Shown: piece after piece, positions 8,465-16,523 of the stretch
Layout of the letters: every line of letters begins with the position of its first letter
Numbering within the stretch: position 1 is the stretch's first letter
NCBI RefSeq assembly: GCF_964229645.1
Contig: NZ_CAXREX010000324.1
Span: forward strand, 1-64,000
DNA length: 64,000 bases
Source of the DNA: Nioella sp964229645
GTDB lineage: Bacteria; Pseudomonadota; Alphaproteobacteria; Rhodobacterales; Rhodobacteraceae
Direction: 5' to 3'
The notes under the pieces: model-generated
What the model was told of the DNA's origin: nothing
The model's database searches: none
Seen by the model: only the letters and a program-made list of their open reading frames with translations
Program-made: the position numbers and the translations under genes

Positions 8465-9331
8465 ATGGCATCTGAAGATAGAGCGACGATTGGCGACCGG
8501 CTGCTGAACGGCCTTTTCGTTGGTCTTCAGTTTTGCCTTCGCAGGCTGCCCTATCGGCAGAGGATTTCCCTGTCGGGGTGGTTTGCGTCGCGTGTCCTGG
8601 GGCCGCTCTCGGGCGTCAACCGGCGGGTCCGGGATAACCTGCTGCTCATTGATCCGACGATCGAAGCAAGTGAAATCCGCGCCATTACCAAGGCTGTCCT
8701 CAATAACTTCGGACGCTCCCTGGCCGAGCTCTATTCGGGGCAAGAGTTCGTTGAGCATGTTCAGGACACGCCTATCGAAGGGCCCGGCCTTGCCCACCTG
8801 GACCAGGCACATGCCGCAGGCCGCCCTGTCGTCCTGGCCGCATCCCATTTCGGCAATTACGACGCCTGGCGTTCTGCCCTGTTCCGTCGTGGCTTCCGCG
8901 TCGGCGCGATCTACAGGCCAATGAACAACAAGGCTTTCAACGGCCACTATGTTGAGGCGATGAAGCGGATCGGAGAGCCTCTATTCGCGCGGGATACGGA
9001 AGTGCGCCAGATGCTGCGGTTCCTGCGCTCTGGCGGCATGGTGGCTTTCGGCTTCGATCAGGCTGCGCATCAAGGGGAAACCCTGACCTTCTTCGGGCAG
9101 CCTGCGCTCACCCCGACATCCGCGGCCGAACTGGCGCTGAAACTCGACGTGGACCTGATCCCGATCTACGCGATCCGCCAGCCGGATGGCGTCTCTTTCC
9201 GGGTGATTGCAGAGGCGCCGATCCCGCATTCCAACGCCATCGACATGACACAGGCCCTCAACGACCAGCTGGAAGCCGTGGTTCGGGAAAACATGGGCCA
9301 GTGGCTTTGGCTGCATCGTCGCTGGAAATAG
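8465..9331 (+). CDS. Lysophospholipid acyltransferase family protein (LpxL/HtrB-like)
   Basis: The 288-residue protein has the acyltransferase HX4D motif as HFGNYD (in VVLAASHFGNYDAWR, near residue 120). It also has IYRPMNN, a GGMVAFGFDQ block and QWLWLHRRWK at the C-terminus, all standard in lipid A late acyltransferases. The N-terminal FVGLQFCLRRLPYRQR region is a likely membrane anchor. The start at 8465 follows GGCGGG; an in-frame ATG about 42 bases earlier is possible. Genomic position suggests it acylates a glycolipid of the adjacent glycan locus, though a housekeeping lipid A role cannot be excluded. Confidence 0.85.
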   Translation: MASEDRATIGDRLLNGLFVGLQFCLRRLPYRQRISLSGWFASRVLGPLSGVNRRVRDNLLLIDPTIEASEIRAITKAVLNNFGRSLAELYSGQEFVEHVQDTPIEGPGLAHLDQAHAAGRPVVLAASHFGNYDAWRSALFRRGFRVGAIYRPMNNKAFNGHYVEAMKRIGEPLFARDTEVRQMLRFLRSGGMVAFGFDQAAHQGETLTFFGQPALTPTSAAELALKLDVDLIPIYAIRQPDGVSFRVIAEAPIPHSNAIDMTQALNDQLEAVVRENMGQWLWLHRRWK

Positions 9332-9336
9332 CGACC

Positions 9337-10272
9337 TCAGACGTCCAACTCTTCCCGCCACGGTGGATTTGCACCGGCCCGGCTGACCGTGATCGCAGCT
9401 GACCTGGCCGCAAGATCCAGCGCCGTGCGCACCTGGTCGGGGGTGAGATCGGCGATTGCACCCTTGGTCAGCAACCCCTGGGTCGACAAGCTTGCCATCA
9501 CTCCGGCGTTGAACGTGTCCCCTGCCCCAACCGTATCGACCGCCATCACCTTCTGCGCGGCAACGTCGACAGAGCGGCCATCGGCCAGGTAGGCGGTCGC
9601 GCCCGCGCTGCCCTTGGTCAGCACGACCAACCGGGGACCCGCCCCACGCAGCATATCCAGCTTGTCCTGCAGCGCCTCCGCGCCCGGATAGATCCAGTTC
9701 AGGTCCTCGTCTGAGACCTTCACGATATCTGTCAGCGTCAGCATGCGCGCCAGCCGTTCGCGATACCGGTTCACGTCCTTGATGAAGCCGGGGCGAATAT
9801 TGGGGTCCATCATCACCGCGCGCGTCGCGCCTTCGCGGGCCATCAGTTCGGCATAGGTGTCTGCACAGGGTTCAACAGCCAGGCTGATCCCGCCGAAGAA
9901 CAGCGACGTGACCTCTTGGGAGAGAGCGGGCAGATCCTCGGCCCCGATCATCCGCCCGGCGGAATTCTCGTCGAAGAAGGAGTAGGTGGCGTGCCCGTCG
10001 GTCAGCTTGACGAAGGCCAGCGTCGTGGGCCGGTCGGAACGGATGACACGCGACGTATCAACGTGGCTTGCGCGCAGGGACGCATCCAGTTGCTGTCCGA
10101 ACATGTCGGTCGATAGACCCGTGATCATCCCGGCACGCGCACCAAGGCGCCCAAGAGCAATCGCAGTGTTGAAGACCGCGCCGCCAGAATGCGGAACGAA
10201 ACCGTCACGCCCCCCTTCGGTCGTGGGGCTGGGAATCATGTCGATCAGGGCTTCACCGCAGCACAGGATCAT
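9337..10272 (-). CDS. PfkB-family sugar kinase, probable fructokinase
   Basis: About 311 residues with both PfkB signatures: the N-terminal SGGAVFNTAIALGRLG and the C-terminal DTVGAGDTFNAGVMASL, which carries the catalytic Asp. It is the last gene of the frc uptake operon. Phosphorylation of incoming fructose is its most economical role, alongside the FrcK kinase encoded just upstream. I start at the ATG at 10272 rather than the GTG six bases earlier. The closely spaced gene order on the minus strand implies co-transcription. Confidence 0.88.
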   Translation of the reverse strand: MILCCGEALIDMIPSPTTEGGRDGFVPHSGGAVFNTAIALGRLGARAGMITGLSTDMFGQQLDASLRASHVDTSRVIRSDRPTTLAFVKLTDGHATYSFFDENSAGRMIGAEDLPALSQEVTSLFFGGISLAVEPCADTYAELMAREGATRAVMMDPNIRPGFIKDVNRYRERLARMLTLTDIVKVSDEDLNWIYPGAEALQDKLDMLRGAGPRLVVLTKGSAGATAYLADGRSVDVAAQKVMAVDTVGAGDTFNAGVMASLSTQGLLTKGAIADLTPDQVRTALDLAARSAAITVSRAGANPPWREELDV

Positions 10273-10287
10273 GGGCACACTCTTTTT

Positions 10288-10914
10288 TCAGTTGGGAATG
10301 GTCAGGTCAGACGGAACGCTATGGGACAACACCAGGTCCGCATTTGGAAGATCATTCTGATCGCGCCGCGCCGTGGCCTGCACTTCCGGCAAGCCCTGAT
10401 CCAGCCAGCGCTGCAATAGCCTGTGCGCCAGCACCTCACGCGGGGTGTCGATGGCGATGGCCAATGTCCAGAGCGGACGCAGATCGCACCAAGGGCTGTC
10501 AGACAGCAGCAGGTAGTTGCCCTCGAAAATCACGAACTCCGTTTCCGCGGGAAGGTGCACGGCCCCCGCGACGGCAATGTCGCGATCCCGGTCGAAAACC
10601 GGGTAAACCACATCCTCGCCCGCCGCGATCCGGCGCACCAGATGCACGAAGCCCGCCGCGTCGAAGGTGGGCGGCGATCCCTTGCGTTCCAGAAGGCCCC
10701 GCTGCATCAGAATGCCGTTGTCCAGATGGAACCCGTCCATCGGCACGACTGCCGCGCTATGGCCAACTTGTTGCAGGGCAGAACACAGAGCCGCCGAGAC
10801 CGAGGACTTCCCCGATCCCGGCGGCCCCGCGACCGCGATCAACTTGCGTGAGCCCTGAAGTGCAAGAAGATGCGGCAGCGTGGTTTGGGCAGTGTCTTCA
10901 GGCCGCGACGGCAT
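10288..10914 (-). CDS. frcK: FrcK-like kinase (uridine kinase-like P-loop)
   Basis: The 208-residue protein has a Walker A motif AVAGPPGSGKSS near residue 30, then PMDGFHLDNGIL and FEGNYLLL, the pattern of the phosphoribulokinase/uridine kinase fold. In Sinorhizobium the fructose import operon frcBCA carries such a kinase gene, frcK, and the same order is seen here. It overlaps the end of frcA by 17 bases, so translation is probably coupled. The actual phosphate acceptor is not established by sequence; fructose is inferred from context. Confidence 0.85.
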   Translation of the reverse strand: MPSRPEDTAQTTLPHLLALQGSRKLIAVAGPPGSGKSSVSAALCSALQQVGHSAAVVPMDGFHLDNGILMQRGLLERKGSPPTFDAAGFVHLVRRIAAGEDVVYPVFDRDRDIAVAGAVHLPAETEFVIFEGNYLLLSDSPWCDLRPLWTLAIAIDTPREVLAHRLLQRWLDQGLPEVQATARRDQNDLPNADLVLSHSVPSDLTIPN

Positions 10915-11671
10915 CAGGCTGCATTGCTCCTGTCATGAGGGCCACAGCGTCCGACATGCTGACCTCTTTTGGGTTCACGACCGTCAGGCGTTTGCCCAAG
11001 CGGTGAATGTGAATCCGGTCGGCCACTTCGAACACATGTGGCATGTTGTGGCTGATCAGAACCACTGGCGTGCCCCGCGACCGCACGTCCTGGATCAGTT
11101 CCAGCACCTTGCGGCTTTCCTTGACGCCAAGCGCCGCCGTGGGTTCGTCGAGGATGATGACCTTGGACCCGAAGGCTGCAGCCCGCGCCACCGCAACGCC
11201 TTGACGCTGACCACCCGACAGGGTCTCTACCGCCTGGTTGATGTTCTGGATCGTCATCAGGCCCAGTTCAGACAGTTTTTCCCGGGCGAAATCCTCCATC
11301 GCCTTGCGGTCGAGCATCCCCATGTACTTGCCCAGGAAGCCGGGCTTTTTCAGCTCGCGGCCCACGAACATGTTGTCGGTGATCGACAAAGCGGGCGACA
11401 GGGCAAGCGTCTGGTAGACGCATTCGATCCCGGCTTCGCGTGCTTGTAGGGGGGAACTGTAACTGACCTCCTGCCCTTCCAGAGTGATCCGGCCCTCGTC
11501 AGGCGTGACCGCGCCGGAAATCGCCTTGATGAGCGAAGATTTCCCAGCCCCGTTGTCGCCTATCACCGCGAGGATCTCCCCCGGCATCAGGTCAAAGTCG
11601 GCATTGTCCAGCGCGGTGACACGGCCATAGCGTTTGACCAGTCCGCGGGCTTGCAAGATTGGGTTGGTCAT
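10898..11671 (-). CDS. frcA: Fructose ABC transporter ATP-binding protein
   Basis: A 257-residue single-NBD ATPase. Walker A is GDNGAGKSSLIKAI, the signature is LSGGQRQGVAVARA and Walker B is KVIILDEPTAALG, followed by the H-loop VVLISHNMPHV. FrcA-type proteins have one ATPase domain, unlike the double-domain RbsA class, and this length fits. The ATG at 11671 overlaps the frcC stop in an ATGA junction with GAAAGG upstream, which argues against the longer start at 11692. Confidence 0.93.
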   Translation of the reverse strand: MTNPILQARGLVKRYGRVTALDNADFDLMPGEILAVIGDNGAGKSSLIKAISGAVTPDEGRITLEGQEVSYSSPLQAREAGIECVYQTLALSPALSITDNMFVGRELKKPGFLGKYMGMLDRKAMEDFAREKLSELGLMTIQNINQAVETLSGGQRQGVAVARAAAFGSKVIILDEPTAALGVKESRKVLELIQDVRSRGTPVVLISHNMPHVFEVADRIHIHRLGKRLTVVNPKEVSMSDAVALMTGAMQPDAVAA

Positions 11672-12744
11672 GCCGAAACCTTTCTGATCCATTGGTCAAC
11701 CGCGACCGCGATGATGATGAGCCAGCCGATCGCGAAGACCTGCCACAGCACGTCCACGCCAGCGAGGCGCAGACCGGACTGGAACACACCCACGATCAGG
11801 GCACCGAACAGGGCTCCCATGATCGAGCCGCGCCCGCCGAAGAGCGATATGCCCCCGATCACGACTGCGGTGATGCTTTCAAGGTTGCCCTCGTAGAAGC
11901 TCTGCGGCGAAATCGACCCCACACGTCCGATCGAGGCCCAGGCCGCCAGCGCGCAGATGAAGCCTGCCAGCATGTAGACCTGGCGCAACGTGCGGTCGGT
12001 GCGGATGCCCGCTAGTTCGGCGGCCTCCTTGTCATCGCCGATCATGTAGACGTGACGACCCCAGGCGGTCTTGTTCAGGATGTACCAGAGCACCACGAAG
12101 ATCACGATCATCAGCAGCACGCCATAGGTGACACGGGCCGAGCCGACCGCAATGCTGAGCCCGAAGACCTTCAGCAGGGGGGCGGCGGCGTCGATATCCT
12201 GTCCGCGAATGGATTGGGCACCCGACAGCCACAGGTTTAGCGCGAAGAAAATGTTCCAGGTGCCAAGCGTGGTGATGAAAGGTGGCAGCTTGACCCGCGT
12301 GACCAGAAGGCCATTGAACCAGCCAGCGGCGATACCACCGGCAAATCCCACGATCAGCGCAAGCGGGGCGGGCAGACCGAACTCGACGGCCAGCTTGCCG
12401 GAAATCACGCTCATCAGAACCATGATGGCCGCAACCGACAGGTCGATGCCCGCCGTGATAATGACCAGGCTTTGCGCGGCGGCCAGCATCCCGATGATCG
12501 AGACCTGCTGCATGATGAGGGTCAGGTTGAAGGGTGTGAAGAACCGTTCTCCCGCGATCAGGCCGAACGCCAGAACGGCCACGACCAATACAATAACGGG
12601 GACAAGGGTGGGGTTGGCATGCAGAAGGTGCTGAACCGTTCCGACCATCCCCCGGTTCGATGTATGGAATTCCGCAACGGCGGTATCGCTTTCGCTCAAC
12701 CGCCGCTCGAATTCCTGTCCGGTGGCGTTGGTTTGCTCCGCCAT
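11668..12744 (-). CDS. frcC: Fructose ABC transporter permease
   Basis: A 358-residue BPD_transp_2-family permease of the ribose/fructose class with eight or more hydrophobic segments after a ~40-residue polar N-terminus. The GIDLSVAAIMVLMSV block and the EAAELAGI cytoplasmic loop typical of this family are present. The start at 12744 (MAEQ) has AGAGGA six bases upstream; the frame could also begin at 12762. It is coupled to frcA by an ATGA overlap. The 125 bases separating it from frcB contain a strong hairpin. Confidence 0.92.
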   Translation of the reverse strand: MAEQTNATGQEFERRLSESDTAVAEFHTSNRGMVGTVQHLLHANPTLVPVIVLVVAVLAFGLIAGERFFTPFNLTLIMQQVSIIGMLAAAQSLVIITAGIDLSVAAIMVLMSVISGKLAVEFGLPAPLALIVGFAGGIAAGWFNGLLVTRVKLPPFITTLGTWNIFFALNLWLSGAQSIRGQDIDAAAPLLKVFGLSIAVGSARVTYGVLLMIVIFVVLWYILNKTAWGRHVYMIGDDKEAAELAGIRTDRTLRQVYMLAGFICALAAWASIGRVGSISPQSFYEGNLESITAVVIGGISLFGGRGSIMGALFGALIVGVFQSGLRLAGVDVLWQVFAIGWLIIIAVAVDQWIRKVSA

Positions 12745-12829
12745 GTCATCCTCTCCGATCACGCGCGCGCAGGGCCTCTACCATGGGGCAAAGGGCTGGG
12801 GCGCGGCAATGATTTTGGGGGTAAGGGGT

Positions 12830-12851
12830 GGGGCGGCCCGCAGACCGCCCC
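12830..12851 (-). other. Intra-operon hairpin between frcB and frcC
   Basis: GGGGCGG and CCGCCCC form a perfect 7-bp stem with an 8-base loop, 19 bases after the frcB stop and with no T-run. In binding-protein-dependent operons such hairpins usually protect the upstream transcript end and give an excess of binding protein over permease. That role is inferred here. Confidence 0.55.
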
Positions 12852-12869
12852 GGGGAGAGCTGCGGGATA

Positions 12870-13904
12870 TTACCCCCAGCAGAGTTCCAGCGCTTCTTCC
12901 GAGGTGATGGAGTCGATGCCCTCGACCGGGCTGTCGGTGACCAGCATCACACCGGTGTTGTAGAAGTCGAGCCCTTCAGAGTTCTCGGGCAGGCTGCCAT
13001 CGGCGGCGTAGGCTGCAATCGCCTCGATACCGAGCGACGCCATGCGCAGCGGGAACTGCATCGAGGTCGCGCCGATCACACCAGCCGCCACGTCGCGGAC
13101 ACCGGCACAGCCACCGTCAACCGATACGATGATCGCCTGGTCCTGAAGACCGAAGGCGGACAGCGCCTCGTAAGCACCGGCAGCGGCCGGTTCGTTGATG
13201 GTGTAGACCACGTTGACCGAGGAATCGATCTGGAGAAGGTTCTCCATCGCCGTGCGGCCACCCTCTTCGTTGCCGTTGGTCACGTCATGTCCAACGATGC
13301 GCGGATCGTCCTCGTCGCCGATGTCGGTCGGGTCGTTCACGTCGATGCCGAAGCCGGTCATGAAGCCCTGGTCGCGCAGGTAGTCCACCGACACTTCCGA
13401 TGCATTGAGGTCAAGCAGCGCGATACGGGCATCTGCAGCACCGTCGCCAAGCGTGGCGGCGGCCCATGCACCGATCAGGCGGCCAGCTTCGAAGTTATCG
13501 GTGGCGAAGGTGGCGTCAGCGGTGTCCGCCGGCTCGAACGGAGTGTCGAGGGCGATCACCAGAAGCCCGGCCTCGCGGGCCTGGCCGATGACCGGCGCCA
13601 GGGCGCGGGAATCGGACGGGGTGATCAGAATGCCCGATGCGCCTGCCGCGATACAGGTCTCAACGGCGGCCACCTGGCTTTCGACGTCACCGTCAATGGC
13701 GCCCGCATAGGTTTGCAGGTTGATGCCAGCGGCCTCGGCGGCTTCGGTCGCGCCTTCACGCATCTTCACGAAGAACGGGTTGGTGTCCGTCTTGGTGATC
13801 AGGCAAGCGGTGATCGCATCCCCATGCGCATCCGCATGGGCCATACCGGTCATCGACACGGCAGCAGCGCCACCCATCAAAAGGGCCTTGAAGGTCTTGG
13901 TCAT
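12870..13904 (-). CDS. frcB: Fructose ABC transporter periplasmic binding protein
   Basis: The 344-residue protein begins with a Sec signal peptide (MTKTFKALLMGGAAAVSMTG, cleavage after AHA near residue 24). It continues as a Peripla_BP_4 sugar-binding fold: LITKTDTNPFF, GILITPSDSRAL, VIALDTPF and TINEPAAAGAYEAL. The ATG at 13904 has GGGAGG eight bases upstream. It is the first gene of the operon and diverges from frcR across a 159-base control region. Assignment to fructose rests on the frcR-frcBCAK gene order plus a fructokinase-like gene. Confidence 0.92.
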   Translation of the reverse strand: MTKTFKALLMGGAAAVSMTGMAHADAHGDAITACLITKTDTNPFFVKMREGATEAAEAAGINLQTYAGAIDGDVESQVAAVETCIAAGASGILITPSDSRALAPVIGQAREAGLLVIALDTPFEPADTADATFATDNFEAGRLIGAWAAATLGDGAADARIALLDLNASEVSVDYLRDQGFMTGFGIDVNDPTDIGDEDDPRIVGHDVTNGNEEGGRTAMENLLQIDSSVNVVYTINEPAAAGAYEALSAFGLQDQAIIVSVDGGCAGVRDVAAGVIGATSMQFPLRMASLGIEAIAAYAADGSLPENSEGLDFYNTGVMLVTDSPVEGIDSITSEEALELCWG

Positions 13905-13986
13905 GGTTTTCCTCCCGAAAAGTAAAGTTACCCAAGGGCGCCTCATCGCCCCATGACCACTTCAATGCCCTGAGTCCCGGATCGGT

Positions 13987-14021
13987 GTCAATAAATAAAT
14001 CACTCTTATTTAATTATTGAC
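13987..14021. promoter_or_regulatory. 35-bp inverted repeat, probable FrcR (ROK) operator
   Basis: Two 14-base arms, GTCAATAAATAAAT and ATTTAATTATTGAC, flank a 7-base centre and match with a single mismatch. The AT-rich core resembles NagC/Mlc-type ROK operators. The outer ends read TTGAC on both strands, so each arm supplies a possible -35 for the divergent frcB and frcR genes. Confidence 0.75.
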
Positions 14022-14045
14022 GGGTTGCCTTGCGCTCCACATTAT
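14017..14045 (+). promoter_or_regulatory. Probable frcR promoter
   Basis: TTGACG at 14017-14022 and CATTAT at 14040-14045 are separated by 17 bases and lie just upstream of the GGGAGG ribosome-binding site of frcR. The -35 overlaps the palindrome, so autoregulation is likely. Confidence 0.55.
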
Positions 14046-14063
14046 TCCAGTTGGGAGGCCACC

Positions 14064-15269
14064 ATGAGCGACATCACCGAAAAACCCGCGCCCGCGCTTG
14101 CCGGCAAGGAAACGCGCGGCACGAATCAGATGGGAATGCGAGCGCAGAACGAGCGCCTCGTTCTGACCCTGATTCGTCGTCACGGGGCGCTGGCCAAGGC
14201 CGAGATTGCGCGGCTCACCGGGCTTTCGGCGCAAACCGTGTCCGTGATCATGCGCAGCCTGGAAGAAGATGGCCTTCTGCTGAAGGGCGAGCCGCAGCGG
14301 GGCAAGGTGGGCCAGCCTTCGGTGCCCATGCGTCTGAACCCGGACGGGGCGCTTTTCCTCGGGCTGAAGGTGGGCCGGCGTTCCGCCGAGATGATCGTGA
14401 CCGATTTCCTTGGAACGATCGTCGCACGCCGCAAACGTATCTATGCCTATCCCGACTACGACGAGGTGAAAGCCTTCGCCCTGGCATCGGTTGCAGAGCT
14501 TACGGGCGGGCTTCCCGATGCCTCTCGTCCGCGCATCTCGGGCCTTGGCATCGCAATTCCCTTCCTGCTGTGGGACTGGGCGAAAGTGCTGGGTGTCGAG
14601 GCGGAAAAGATGGCCGCGTGGCGGCACAGGGATTTGCAGAGGGAGCTGTCAGAGGAGTTGGAGCTTCAGGTCTACCTGCAAAACGACGCGACCTCGGCCT
14701 GCAGTGCGGAACTGGTCTTCGGGACCGGGGAACAGCCCGCCAACTTCCTGCATGTCTTCATCGCCTTCTTCGTCGGAGGCGGCGTGGTTCTGAATGGCAC
14801 CCTTTTCCCCGGACCGACCGGCAGCGCAGGGGCCATCGGCCCCCTGCCAGCGGTCGATCTGTCCGGCAACCGGCGCCAGTTGATGGACATTGCCTCGCTC
14901 GTCGTTCTGGAGCGGCGGCTGGAGCAGATGGGGCTCGATAGCGGGATGCTGTGGGAAAACCCCGAGACCTGGGATGTGCCCGATGTCCTTCTGCGGGAAT
15001 GGACAGCAGAGGCCGCCAACGCGATTGCCCATGCCACCCATGCCGCCATGGGAGTCATCGACTTCGAAGCGGTCAAGATCGATGGCTGGATCCCCAAGAG
15101 GCTGCGTGAAGACCTGGTGGACCAGGTCAGGGCGCGGTTCGACCAGATGGATTTCACCGGGTTGGAACGGCCCGCCGTGGAGGCCGGAACCGTGGGAGCC
15201 GATGCCCGCGCCCTCGGCGCAGCAAGCCAGCCGCTCCTTGGGCGCTTCCTGGTGGGCTACACCGCCTGA
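14064..15269 (+). CDS. frcR: ROK-family transcriptional regulator of fructose uptake
   Basis: The 401-residue protein has an N-terminal winged helix-turn-helix (LTLIRRHGALAKAEIARLTGLSAQTVSVIMRSL, residues ~35-67) and a ROK sugar-kinase-like domain (LFLGLKVGRRSAEMIVTDFLG, then VYLQNDATSACSAEL and VFIAFFVGGGVVLNG). Its divergent position from frcB, as in rhizobial frc loci, marks it as the local repressor that senses the sugar or its phosphate. The start at 14064 is set by GGGAGG eight bases upstream. Its stop lies 3 bases from that of convergent kdsD. Confidence 0.9.
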   Translation: MSDITEKPAPALAGKETRGTNQMGMRAQNERLVLTLIRRHGALAKAEIARLTGLSAQTVSVIMRSLEEDGLLLKGEPQRGKVGQPSVPMRLNPDGALFLGLKVGRRSAEMIVTDFLGTIVARRKRIYAYPDYDEVKAFALASVAELTGGLPDASRPRISGLGIAIPFLLWDWAKVLGVEAEKMAAWRHRDLQRELSEELELQVYLQNDATSACSAELVFGTGEQPANFLHVFIAFFVGGGVVLNGTLFPGPTGSAGAIGPLPAVDLSGNRRQLMDIASLVVLERRLEQMGLDSGMLWENPETWDVPDVLLREWTAEAANAIAHATHAAMGVIDFEAVKIDGWIPKRLREDLVDQVRARFDQMDFTGLERPAVEAGTVGADARALGAASQPLLGRFLVGYTA

Positions 15270-15272
15270 CGG

Positions 15273-16232
15273 CTAGAGAACGCCTGCGCGCAGGCAATCG
15301 TGCAGGTGGATCAGACCGACAGGCGTGCCCTCCTCCACGACGAAAAGCGCGGTGATCCGCCCCGACATCATCGCCACGGCCTCTACCGCCAGGGTGTCTG
15401 GGGCGATGACGCGGGGGTTGCTCGTGGCAACCTCGCCCGCGTTGCGCTCCATCAGGCCCGACATGTTTCGGCGCAGGTCCCCGTCGGTGATGACACCGGC
15501 AAGCGCGCCGTTCCGCGTCACGCCGGCAATTCCGAACCCCTTCTCGGTCATGACAAGCAGCACCTCTGGCATTGGCAAGTCTGCATCGACCAGCGGCAGG
15601 GCCGCACCCGCATGCATCAGCTGGGATACCTTGGCCAGCTGAGCCCCGAGCTTGCCGCCGGGATGGAAGGTCCGGAAATTCTCGGCCACGAAGCCGCGGC
15701 GCTCCATGACTGCCACGGCCAGCGCGTCGCCAAGGGCCAGCGTCAGCGTGGTCGAGGTTGTGGGGGCCATGCCGATGATGCAGGCCTCGGGCTCATCGGG
15801 CAGGGTCAGCCGCAGATCGGCGGCTTTCATCAGCGTGCTGTCAGGGTTCTTCGACACCCCGATCATCGGGATCGCGAAGCGGGCCGCGTGGGCGACCATG
15901 TCGCCCAGTTCGGAGGTTTCCCCGGAATTCGAGATGAGAATGCACAGATCCTCGGGCGTGATCATCCCAAGATCGCCGTGACTCGCCTCGGCGGGGTGCA
16001 CGAAATAGGAAGGCGTTCCCGTCGAAGCCAGCGTGGCGCTGATCTTGCGCGCGATATGGCCCGACTTGCCCATGCCGGACAGGATCACGCGGCCAGTTAC
16101 GTTCAGGATCGCCTCGACCGCGGCCTCGAAATCCTCGGGCAGCGCGTCGGCCATGCGGGTGACGGCCGCGCCCTCGGTGCGCAGAACGCGGGCGGCGGTT
16201 TGGCGGATCAGGTCGGGGTTCGTGTCGGTCAT
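15273..16232 (-). CDS. kdsD: Arabinose-5-phosphate isomerase (KpsF/GutQ family)
   Basis: A 319-residue SIS-CBS-CBS protein. The N-terminal SIS domain has GRVILSGMGKSGHIARKI and HPAEASHGDLGMI, and two CBS domains follow (from SQLMHAG and from NPRVIAP). It interconverts ribulose-5-phosphate and arabinose-5-phosphate, the precursor of Kdo for LPS. The ATG at 16232 starts the family-typical region. A tandem TGTAC repeat array lies about 60 bases upstream. It stands alone, convergent with frcR. Confidence 0.92.
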   Translation of the reverse strand: MTDTNPDLIRQTAARVLRTEGAAVTRMADALPEDFEAAVEAILNVTGRVILSGMGKSGHIARKISATLASTGTPSYFVHPAEASHGDLGMITPEDLCILISNSGETSELGDMVAHAARFAIPMIGVSKNPDSTLMKAADLRLTLPDEPEACIIGMAPTTSTTLTLALGDALAVAVMERRGFVAENFRTFHPGGKLGAQLAKVSQLMHAGAALPLVDADLPMPEVLLVMTEKGFGIAGVTRNGALAGVITDGDLRRNMSGLMERNAGEVATSNPRVIAPDTLAVEAVAMMSGRITALFVVEEGTPVGLIHLHDCLRAGVL

Positions 16233-16292
16233 GTCAGGTCGCTTAGCGCAAGTGGCGGCGAAACGGCAGGGGTTTTTTGCCCCTTGCCGGGC

Positions 16293-16330
16293 GTGCACCC
16301 CCCGTACACCCCCTGTACACCCCCCGTACA
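16293..16330 (-). repeat. Tandem TGTACGGGGGG-type repeat array upstream of kdsD
   Basis: On the kdsD strand the motif TGTACGGGGGG (with TGTACAGGGGG and GTGCACGCC variants) recurs every 11-12 bases. A very similar array in the same orientation relative to its gene occurs at 50845-50890. Confidence 0.75.
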
Positions 16331-16336
16331 GACGCA

Positions 16337-16510
16337 TGAGCGATTTCGCCGCGCGCCTTGCGCGCGTCGACCCGGGAGCGCCCCTCGTCACCCCCCGCTG
16401 ACGCGGGGACCTCCTCGGGCCGCATTGCCATGGACAACTGGCCCCGACGGGGACCCATGCCCCGGGGTGGTGCCGGTTGCGCCGTTGGATGCCTCCGGCG
16501 GGGATATTTG
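16337..16510 (-). repeat. Composite interspersed repeat, copy 1
   Basis: Read on the minus strand, downstream of the MOSC gene, it starts with part A (CAAATATCCCCGCCGGAGGC, 16510-16491). After 67 variable bases comes part B (GCGGCCCGAGGAGGTCCCC and a hairpin CCCCGC-GTCA-GCGGGG, 16423-16381), then a second hairpin and GGCGAAATCGCTCA. The same parts in the same order occur at 31856-32024. Confidence 0.75.
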
Positions 16511-16523
16511 GGGAACAATGAAG

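Noticed and set aside
16233..16523. Protein-coding extension through the repeat region upstream of kdsD
   Set aside because: The frame extends to 16391, but the sequence is made of tandem repeats and hairpins and precedes the normal family start at 16232.
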